Positions 57,266 to 64,000 of a stretch of 64,000 nucleotides of DNA are shown piece after piece. The position numbers were made by a program, and so were the translations under genes. This DNA comes from Legionella quinlivanii (GTDB taxonomy: Bacteria; Pseudomonadota; Gammaproteobacteria; Legionellales; Legionellaceae). Every line of letters starts with the position of its first letter. Position 1 is the stretch's first letter. The stretch spans positions 62,001 to 126,000 of the forward strand of contig NZ_MVJN01000002.1 of assembly GCF_003265995.1 (NCBI RefSeq), read 5' to 3'. The notes beneath the pieces were generated by a model. It worked only from the letters and a program-made list of their open reading frames with translations, was not told where the DNA came from and made no database searches.

Positions 57266-57439
57266 TTGGGTATCGCTTTGGTTTGAAGAATGCAAATTCT
57301 TCCAGCTGTCTAATAGTAACTGATTATATCAGCTTATCTGTTTTTCCACACTCCCGGTTAATTCAAATTTTATACAAGATGGATAAATAATTAAATATCC
57401 AGTAGAATACGCGCTCAGAAAGTTTGTAGAAAAGTCAAA

Positions 57440-60400
57440 ATGAACGAAATCACTCAAAATTTTATTAATCAATCCAAAGATACGCTTCAAAAGATTATCA
57501 ACACTTATAAAGAAGCATTACAGCCACTGAGTCTCCATGAAAAGGTACTCTTTGCTTACGCACAACGCTGCTTCGAAATATTGACCGATATAGGCCAAAC
57601 CAGAGAGCCTGTAGAGGCCATAGAGAAGGCATTGAGAAAGAATTGGAAGTTCATAAAAAACAGTATGCTTTGTTACACCGCGTTACCAACTCATAAAATT
57701 ACTGAAGTCTGGTGTCAAGCCGCTAAACTGGTAGCCATTCATAAGCCCCAAAATCCATTACTCTATTTAATGCCGGATTTACAATGCGCTATATCGAATC
57801 ATAATGATTATCCTGATTTGATAGCCAATACAGATCTGAAAACTGATGATCTCACTCACATTTTTTCTACTCATATTCTGAATAATGCGGGAACTCATTT
57901 ACTTCCTGTAAAAGTTTTACTTTTATTAAATGAGAGCATTGGAATACCCCGTCTGGATAACCCATATTTTGATGATGATACTGATCCGCAATCAATCAGG
58001 ATCAGCGACAATGAAATATACCGATTGACCCATTATTCTTTGGATACGAAAGAACTTTTTGAGGCAAAACTACATTTTGATGCGCTTTCTCTAAATCATG
58101 CGAACCTTTTAGGTCAGCTAGGCATTCTTCGACAAAAAATGCTCGAGAACAGTCGACATGGAGTAGGAGAAGAGCGTACAGCGGGCCATTTTTTTGATAA
58201 AAATATTTTTGATTTTTTAGCATGGTATGAAGAAATTGAAGATCATTCCAAAGTGCCTAAACAAGTACAAGTTTTTATTAATAAAATTCGTGGCTTTACA
58301 GCCCCAAACATACAGCCATACTCAAAAAGCCTGCTTGAAAAAGGGCTCAAATCATTTGAGCAACTGCCAGCCGGAGATAAAGAATCCATTGAGGCATTCA
58401 TCACTCCTTTAAAAAAACTGGCAGACGACGACCAGCAATTTAAGCAGGCCCAGGAGGCAGTTCAACAAGCTCTTACACAATATGATCAATTGAAAGATCA
58501 TTTGGAAAGTCCTGATGAAATCCGTCCCTTCATGGATAAAATTCGCGAACTGATTGGACCTTCACAACCACCCTACTCTAAGCAAGTGCTGAACAAAATT
58601 CTTAATGCCTTTAATCAACTACCTTTCACCGAAAGAGAGACGCTTGTTAAGTCCATTACAGTTCTGAAAGGCTTAATCCCCACTGAAGAGCAGTTGGAAG
58701 AAGCACGTCAGATTATTTATCAGGCCCTGAAAAATCTGGGAATTATTAGTATCAAGGAGCAACAACCACCTGCTGCATCTATCCCGACCACACTTAAACC
58801 ACATCTTGAAAAATTAAAGCGCTTTGCTTTCAAAAAAAATAATCAGGAAAACCCTGCCACTTGTCTCATTTCGCTTGGCAACGAACTGGATATGCTTCTG
58901 AAAAATCATGGAGCCGTACTCGCCGAGGTCGCCCTGGGTGATAAAAAACAAAGCGCCATAAGTGAAGAAGCAATTAAACGCTTCCACACCATAAAAGAAT
59001 CCTTCAGGCAAAAACTCGCCAACAAAGAACCACTTCATGGATATGATCGCCTGGGTATAAACCGCATAATTAAGGATGGACTCAAACTGGAGGTGACTTT
59101 TAATCATTCTGATGATTTCGGGATTCTTGAGGCGCTTGATGAAAAGGAGCTGGAAGAGCTTTGTTCTGATCCGTCCATCGCTGCGAATCTGCTCTCAATC
59201 AATAACAGTACGCCGCTGATTTATTTTGCTCTCACCACCTCACCCGGCAAACTGAATGCCACATTAGGCGGGTTAAGCAGAATGCTTATGAATGGTTCAG
59301 TAAAAAGGCTGCATCATCTGGTTCCATTGCTAACTCATTTACTCCATACGCTGGATAATGAGCGATGTGTCGCTCTTTGCAATCATCTTCGCGACTATCT
59401 CATTAAACTTTGTATCAGTTCGCCGAAGAAGTTTGAGAACGCACTTCTCTTTGTACTTGAGCAAAATAAAAGGTCTCTGCTTATCAATACTCTTTTTGAG
59501 ACGATTATACAATCGATAAGCTCGGCAGAAAGTTTCTGCCAGATTTATTCTTTTCGATGCTTCGCTTATTCTGGGCGTAAAGATAAACTCTTCGATGCAA
59601 TGAAAGATAAGCTTCCTGCTTTAACTTCAAAAATTAAAGATCGCACCAGGGTTTATAATGCACTATCTCCTGAGCATCGGAAAATAGTATTTCCAAATGG
59701 CCTGGTGGATGATACCGTCAAGATTAAAAATTTAGATGATTTTATCTCGATTTACTCCTCTCGACATACATTAAACCGAACAGGAATATTTGAATCCAAT
59801 AAAGAGAAGCTGAAAACCTGGGTCACATCCTCACGTCATTTGCTGAAGTTATTCAATACTTTGTCAGAAGTGCTGTTCAAAGAATTACTGGAAAGTCTGG
59901 GAAACAAGAAACTGCAAAAGAATTTAACTCCTGCAGAAATTCCAGAGATATCGATGCATGAAGATAATCTCAGTTTCCCACTGCACTGCAACCATACTTG
60001 TCTGCTCAGCTCATTAGTGAATACGAAGGCGATAAAATCTTATTATCATTTCACGCAGATTGCCGAACCGTTTTCCAGGAAACAGCTTTATATACTGAAT
60101 CAGGCTGGCAATCGTTTAAACCCGCCGCTCAGTGTAAAAGATATTGCAGACGTGGATTCACGCATTGAATCCAGTCTCTCCCCTGAAGAATCTCTTGCGC
60201 TTGCCGATGCTCGAAAATGGGTCAAATTCTTTTTCAACCTTATTGAAAAAGATTTATCCAGACTCGATTGCAATTCAACCCAGATGCTGTCCGGTATGCT
60301 GCAAGCTCTCGCTGCACCAGAAAGAAAAATACTATTCACTAACGTGATCAAGCCAAAACTTCACTTCTGGTTAAAATCTTTTTCTACGGATGCAGGGATT

Positions 60401-61753
60401 ATTATTCCTTATCTTGCTGAATCAGAGCGTCAATATGTTTTGGAACAAATTTTAAGCAAGTCTCAATTATCCTCACTGTTTCAAAGGGCTAGTGACTATA
60501 TTTATGGGCCCTTTAAATACCTTGATACAAAGCAGCGGCTTAGAGTTTTTCGTGAAACAAAGGCAGCTATGTTGAAATGCATTAATTCCTTTTATTATAT
60601 GAGAGACCTGTTTGAGGTAGTCGCCCAGACAGATGAAGAGCGCATAGAGCTATTTGAAATCTTCAAATCACGTTTCAGTAAAATGGGTAGTAAGACGGCG
60701 GATAGACTTAGTGCATTGTTTCGCTCCTTGCCCGCTGAACAACGTGATGAAGCATTTAAACTCCTTAAGAGATTTGTACCAAAAGTCACCACATCAACCT
60801 ATGATTTGGTTTGTATAGCCGAGTCGCTTACAACAAAAGAAATGGACTCAATCAGATCTAAAATCAGCATAATTGAAGGAAATTATTTTTGTCAAAGAAC
60901 GGTCAAATTAATGTCTGAAATGGATACTGAGACCCGTAAACGAACTATTGAGAAAATCAGGGAATTTCTCCCTGAACAAATTAATTCTGTAGATGATTTT
61001 ATTACAATCAGCAGCTTTCTCACCCCCAGGCAATGCCATAAGTTATTTGTGGATATTTTTTCCACGATAGCTTCTGAGTTAATTCCGCCCGAAAGTGTTC
61101 GGCTTTTGAACTCATTGAGCTGGACTCAGTTTTTTCCAATCTTTAATGAAATCATGGAAAGAGAGCAGAACTTTCCAGCTGCACAGTATGTTTTTTGCAG
61201 CCTGCTTGAAACCAATGGCTCAGCCGATGAATTCAAAGCAATCTGTAATAACAAAAGTTACCCCTTATCGCACTGGATCAAATCGTTTAATGACTTATTA
61301 TTTTTTCTGGGGAAACGATCTACGATTAATATCATTTTGCTCCTTGAGGAAATCAAGCCCTTAATGCCAACGCTTAACCTGTCAACAGCCGATTTATTCG
61401 TTTTAGAAAACTATCTTACACAACAAGAATATGCTGCATTGACTGGTGGATTTATTTCACTCCCAACGCAGGCAAAATCACCCCGGGAAGAAAAAACACT
61501 GACTGCTTCTCCTGGCCGTAGTTCACAATCATTTTTTGGATCCCATAAACGAAAAGCAACAGATGGGGCGCCGACTGGTAGTAAGCGGGCGTGTACAGAA
61601 GCTGCAACACAGGGAAGTTCTGCAAGCAGTGATCGTTTTGACCTGATGGACGCTTTATTTAAAATTAATGAAGATCCTGATACCACTGTAACACAGGATG
61701 ATTTAAGCTTTATGGATGAAGAGGATTTGCCGCAAATCTGGAGTTGGCACTAG
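57440..61753 (+). CDS. Giant helical-repeat protein, paralogue 3 of 3 (candidate effector)
   Basis: 1,437 aa from ATG 57440. The N-terminal module (NEITQNFINQSKDTLQKI, then LSLHEKVLFAYAQRC) aligns with the other two, but divergence is greater. Residues about 262-345 (YEEIEDHSKVPKQ ... PYSKSLLEKGL) are repeated at about 350-425 (YDQLKDHLESPDE ... PYSKQVLNKIL); paralogues 1 and 2 have one copy. Helical repeats include LAESERQ and LDTKQRL units. The tail has SPGRSSQSFFG (61508-61540), KRKA and SKRAC clusters ten residues apart, and a different acidic end (DDLSFMDEEDLPQ). The leader TTGTAGAAAAGTCA resembles that before paralogue 2. Function unknown. Confidence 0.75.
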   Translation: MNEITQNFINQSKDTLQKIINTYKEALQPLSLHEKVLFAYAQRCFEILTDIGQTREPVEAIEKALRKNWKFIKNSMLCYTALPTHKITEVWCQAAKLVAIHKPQNPLLYLMPDLQCAISNHNDYPDLIANTDLKTDDLTHIFSTHILNNAGTHLLPVKVLLLLNESIGIPRLDNPYFDDDTDPQSIRISDNEIYRLTHYSLDTKELFEAKLHFDALSLNHANLLGQLGILRQKMLENSRHGVGEERTAGHFFDKNIFDFLAWYEEIEDHSKVPKQVQVFINKIRGFTAPNIQPYSKSLLEKGLKSFEQLPAGDKESIEAFITPLKKLADDDQQFKQAQEAVQQALTQYDQLKDHLESPDEIRPFMDKIRELIGPSQPPYSKQVLNKILNAFNQLPFTERETLVKSITVLKGLIPTEEQLEEARQIIYQALKNLGIISIKEQQPPAASIPTTLKPHLEKLKRFAFKKNNQENPATCLISLGNELDMLLKNHGAVLAEVALGDKKQSAISEEAIKRFHTIKESFRQKLANKEPLHGYDRLGINRIIKDGLKLEVTFNHSDDFGILEALDEKELEELCSDPSIAANLLSINNSTPLIYFALTTSPGKLNATLGGLSRMLMNGSVKRLHHLVPLLTHLLHTLDNERCVALCNHLRDYLIKLCISSPKKFENALLFVLEQNKRSLLINTLFETIIQSISSAESFCQIYSFRCFAYSGRKDKLFDAMKDKLPALTSKIKDRTRVYNALSPEHRKIVFPNGLVDDTVKIKNLDDFISIYSSRHTLNRTGIFESNKEKLKTWVTSSRHLLKLFNTLSEVLFKELLESLGNKKLQKNLTPAEIPEISMHEDNLSFPLHCNHTCLLSSLVNTKAIKSYYHFTQIAEPFSRKQLYILNQAGNRLNPPLSVKDIADVDSRIESSLSPEESLALADARKWVKFFFNLIEKDLSRLDCNSTQMLSGMLQALAAPERKILFTNVIKPKLHFWLKSFSTDAGIIIPYLAESERQYVLEQILSKSQLSSLFQRASDYIYGPFKYLDTKQRLRVFRETKAAMLKCINSFYYMRDLFEVVAQTDEERIELFEIFKSRFSKMGSKTADRLSALFRSLPAEQRDEAFKLLKRFVPKVTTSTYDLVCIAESLTTKEMDSIRSKISIIEGNYFCQRTVKLMSEMDTETRKRTIEKIREFLPEQINSVDDFITISSFLTPRQCHKLFVDIFSTIASELIPPESVRLLNSLSWTQFFPIFNEIMEREQNFPAAQYVFCSLLETNGSADEFKAICNNKSYPLSHWIKSFNDLLFFLGKRSTINIILLLEEIKPLMPTLNLSTADLFVLENYLTQQEYAALTGGFISLPTQAKSPREEKTLTASPGRSSQSFFGSHKRKATDGAPTGSKRACTEAATQGSSASSDRFDLMDALFKINEDPDTTVTQDDLSFMDEEDLPQIWSWH

Positions 61754-62060
61754 CCAGGAAAAGCCCCTCTCCAAGCTTGTGGGCCGTCTCAACGTCATCC
61801 TGAACGCAGTGAAGGATCTCCTGAAGCTGGCTCCGTCCCCAGCAGTCTGAGATCCTTCGCTATGCTCAGGATGACGTACCAGATGCTCAGGATGACGTAA
61901 CCGGGGAGTTATGAATTCTCTTAACTTAAGGCACAGGATTTCAGCTCTTAATTGACGCTTAAGCGCTTCGAAGGAATGACATAGGGCGACCGAGACAGCT
62001 TGCGAAATACCCATCACTTGGACTATCCTTAAAGTACGTTATTTAATCCCCCATATTGCA
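61754..62060. repeat. 307-base intergenic region with family C repeat copy 2
   Basis: No gene seen. 61785-61826 is the reverse complement of the right arm of the 46 kb element (CGTCTCAACGTCATCCTGAA and following). 61851-61876 gives the opposing arm (GATCCTTCGCTATGCTCAGG), and a GATGCTCAGGATGACGTA unit is then duplicated at 61881-61898. 61916-61930 has a CTTAACTTAAGG piece related to family D. Confidence 0.6.
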
Positions 62061-63017
62061 TTGAGCAGTACACTACATAACAAACATATTCGTTTGCCTG
62101 AACTAACAGTTGAAAGGCTGGCGAATCTATGTGGTATTTTCCACGAAAACGTCTCCCTCATTGAAGAAAAATTTTCTGTGTCGATTAAATCGAGCCAGAG
62201 CGGTTTTTCATTGTCAGGCCATTCCCGAGACTCCATCAGCCAGGCTGGCAGCATTATTGTCGATTTATATGAAATGGCTGATGCGCCAATAAGTCGGGAC
62301 GATGTTCAATCTCTGTTGCTAATAAAGGAATCTAAAAAACCCATGCATCATCCAGTCAGACTAAGCAGAAAAACGATCCTGGCTCGAAATCCCAGGCAGG
62401 CAGAATATCTTTCAAGTATTGATTCACATGATATAATTTTTGCTGTGGGCCCTGCCGGTACAGGTAAAACTTATCTGGCAGTTTCCAAAGCCATTGAATG
62501 TTTTGAAAAAGGCGAAGTTCAACGGCTTGTTTTTGTAAGACCTGCCGTTGAAGCAGGAGAAAAACTGGGTTTTTTACCCGGTGATTTGGTCGAAAAAGTA
62601 TTACCTTATCTTCGTCCTGTTTACGATGCCTTATACGAGATGATCGGCTTTAAAGAAGCGCAGAAACTCATTCAAAGTGACGTTATTGAAATTCTCCCCT
62701 TGGCGTTTATGCGAGGCAGAACACTCAACGAGGCATTTATTATTCTTGATGAGGCGCAAAACACAACGATTATGCAGATGAAAATGTTCCTGACCAGGAT
62801 GGGATTTGGTTCTAAAACAGTAATCACTGGCGATATGACGCAGATTGACTTGCCTAAAAATATAGACTCCGGTTTAATTCATGCCGTAAAATTATTTGAA
62901 AAGCTGGACGATATTGCCATTCATACTTTTTCAAGCCGGGAAGTTGTCAGACATCCTCTGGTATCAAAAATTGTGGATTGCTACGAGCAGCAGCAATCCG
63001 AGGATGACAAACAATGA
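62061..63017 (+). CDS. ybeZ: PhoH-like ATPase YbeZ
   Basis: 318 aa. An N-terminal KH-like region (ERLANLCGIFHENVSLIEE) precedes the PhoH ATPase with Walker A VGPAGTGKTYLAVSKA, the VRPAVEAGEKLGFLPGDL signature, and Walker B FIILDEAQNTT. The start is uncertain: TTG at 62061 gives the length expected from E. coli YbeZ but has no clear ribosome site, and the frame stays open further upstream. YbeZ partners with YbeY in rRNA and RNA maturation. The TGA overlaps the ybeY ATG. Confidence 0.92.
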   Translation: MSSTLHNKHIRLPELTVERLANLCGIFHENVSLIEEKFSVSIKSSQSGFSLSGHSRDSISQAGSIIVDLYEMADAPISRDDVQSLLLIKESKKPMHHPVRLSRKTILARNPRQAEYLSSIDSHDIIFAVGPAGTGKTYLAVSKAIECFEKGEVQRLVFVRPAVEAGEKLGFLPGDLVEKVLPYLRPVYDALYEMIGFKEAQKLIQSDVIEILPLAFMRGRTLNEAFIILDEAQNTTIMQMKMFLTRMGFGSKTVITGDMTQIDLPKNIDSGLIHAVKLFEKLDDIAIHTFSSREVVRHPLVSKIVDCYEQQQSEDDKQ

Positions 63018-63490
63018 CTTATCACGTTGATGTACAGGTAGCCTGCGAGAAACCCCTGCCCTTTGCAGAAGAAACAGTAATCAGTTGGGCACAATCCGCA
63101 TTACTCACTCATAAGCCCTCCGCAGAAATCACTTTACGATTTGTAGATGTCGGGGAAATTCAGGAATTAAATAACAGTTATCGCAAAAAAAACAAACCAA
63201 CTAATGTGCTTGCCTTTCCAAGCGCTATTCCTGAGCATATAGAACTCGATTTCCCCTTTCTTGGCGATGTCATCGTTTGTCCTCAGGTGTTGGACGAAGA
63301 AAGCCGTGAACAGGAAAAATCGCTTGAATCCCATTGGGCTCACATCATCATTCACGGCGTACTTCACCTGCTGGGTTATGATCACATCGAAGCCAAAGAT
63401 GAGCAACAAATGCAGCAACAGGAAATCCAATTGCTTGAACAATTCGGCTTTCCTAATCCCTATAACGAAGAGGATGATCATCTTGAATAA
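63014..63490 (+). CDS. ybeY: Endoribonuclease YbeY
   Basis: 158 aa. Zinc-dependent endoribonuclease for 16S rRNA 3' maturation and 70S quality control. The metal motif is intact as HGVLHLLGYDH (HxxxHxxGxDH) near residues 114-124, preceded by NVLAFPS and FLGDVIVCPQV. The ATG lies within the ybeZ stop (ATGA). Confidence 0.95.
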   Translation: MTYHVDVQVACEKPLPFAEETVISWAQSALLTHKPSAEITLRFVDVGEIQELNNSYRKKNKPTNVLAFPSAIPEHIELDFPFLGDVIVCPQVLDEESREQEKSLESHWAHIIIHGVLHLLGYDHIEAKDEQQMQQQEIQLLEQFGFPNPYNEEDDHLE

Positions 63491-64000
63491 AGAGGACGAA
63501 GGCGGTTCGTGGTTTGTGCGACTGAAGCAGTTTCTTCAGGTTGAACCGCAAAACAAAGACGAATTAATCAGCCTTTTAAGAGATGCACAAATTCGCTCTC
63601 TTATTGACTCTGAAACCCTGGGGATGATTGAAGGCGTTATACAATTCAGTCAGATGCGTGTAAGAGACATTATGCTCCCCAAAAAGCAAATTACCTTCAT
63701 ATCACTTCATGATGATTTTAATAAAATAGTTGAGACAGTCACAAGCTCCGGTCATTCACGTTTTCCGGTAATGGATGATGATGAGGATGATATTATCGGT
63801 ATTTTACATGCCAAGGATTTATTGAGATTTAATGGGCAGACTGAGGACGAATTTGATTTAAGTGATATTATCCGTCTCGCCACGTTTGTACCCGAAAGCA
63901 AACGTCTTGATGTGTTGCTGAGCGAATTTCGAAATAACCGTAATCATATGGCCCTGGTGGTAGACGAGTATGGTGCTGTCAGCGGCTTCGTGACTATTGA
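63474..64000 (+). CDS. corC: CorC-type CBS-domain protein (3' end cut by window)
   Basis: About 175 codons are visible. After DELISLLRDAQIRSLIDSET, the CBS pair begins at MRVRDIMLPKKQITFISL, with SGHSRFPVMDDDEDDIIGIL, FVPESKRLDVLLSEFR and HMALVVDEYGAVSGFVTI. The last is the usual end of the second CBS motif, and the transporter-associated domain should follow outside. ATG 63474 overlaps ybeY by 17 bases; TTG 63483, with GAGG nine bases before it, is an equally good start. CorC proteins (YbeX) are linked to Mg/Co efflux and to RNA metabolism with YbeY. Confidence 0.9.
   Translation, partial: MIILNKEDEGGSWFVRLKQFLQVEPQNKDELISLLRDAQIRSLIDSETLGMIEGVIQFSQMRVRDIMLPKKQITFISLHDDFNKIVETVTSSGHSRFPVMDDDEDDIIGILHAKDLLRFNGQTEDEFDLSDIIRLATFVPESKRLDVLLSEFRNNRNHMALVVDEYGAVSGFVTI

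Noticed and set aside
1-64000. CRISPR arrays, tRNA or rRNA genes, insertion sequences
   Set aside because: No regularly spaced direct repeats, cloverleaf-like segments, or transposase/integrase reading frames were recognised in the intergenic regions.

Overview
The window looks like a chromosome segment from the Legionellaceae or a close relative within the Legionellales. It is AT-rich. It carries a prpBCD methylcitrate block, pta-ackA, secA-mutT, recJ, relA-rlmD, an rluB-scpB-scpA-trpS-yciO chain and phoH-ybeY-corC. Between these lie genes of the sort Legionella genomes hold: a spectinomycin-kinase-like APH(9) homologue, very large helical-repeat proteins, and several orphan genes with low-complexity acidic tails that could be Dot/Icm effectors. 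The genus assignment is an inference from gene content and protein style; no marker gene settles it.

Layout. 1-10.7 kb: a partial membrane protein, a NUDIX hydrolase, ppsR, the prpB-prpC-prpD operon, a stand-alone Lrp-ligand-domain-like protein, a PhzF protein, mnmC and a POT transporter. 10.8-19.7 kb: pta-ackA (4-nt overlap), hemL divergent from rubredoxin, transaldolase, a TerC protein and pcnB-folK; pcnB appears to use an AUU start. 19.7-23.4 kb: an orphan DNA-methyltransferase-like protein with a basic disordered tail, a universal stress protein and a C-terminally anchored unknown. 23.5-33.4 kb: mutT/secA, a membrane cyclase-like protein, dusA, recJ, a phosphoglycerate-mutase-like protein, alaC and an Mth938-domain gene. 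33.4-38.3 kb is an accessory block. It holds abutting remnants of cyanophycinase and cyanophycin synthetase, the APH(9)-like gene, a degenerate HPRT-like protein and an unknown protein.

38.3-47.3 kb is housekeeping on the minus strand. 47.5-61.8 kb is dominated by three tandem paralogous genes of about 1,440-1,470 codons each, interrupted by one antisense PHP phosphoesterase gene. The three proteins share an N-terminal module, long all-helical repeats and a C-terminal tail with an FFG motif followed by a two-part basic cluster that looks like a eukaryotic bipartite nuclear localisation signal. A related SPGTN-type motif occurs in the HPRT-like protein 11 kb away. This family, with the methyltransferase-like gene, is the most likely undescribed system here; a host-nucleus-directed effector family is the working hypothesis, not a demonstrated one. 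62-64 kb is the phoH-ybeY-corC operon, cut at the window edge.

Intergenic 3' regions carry several families of short palindromic repeats with imperfect terminal inverted repeats, each in two or more copies. No tRNA, rRNA, CRISPR array, transposase or integrase was recognised.
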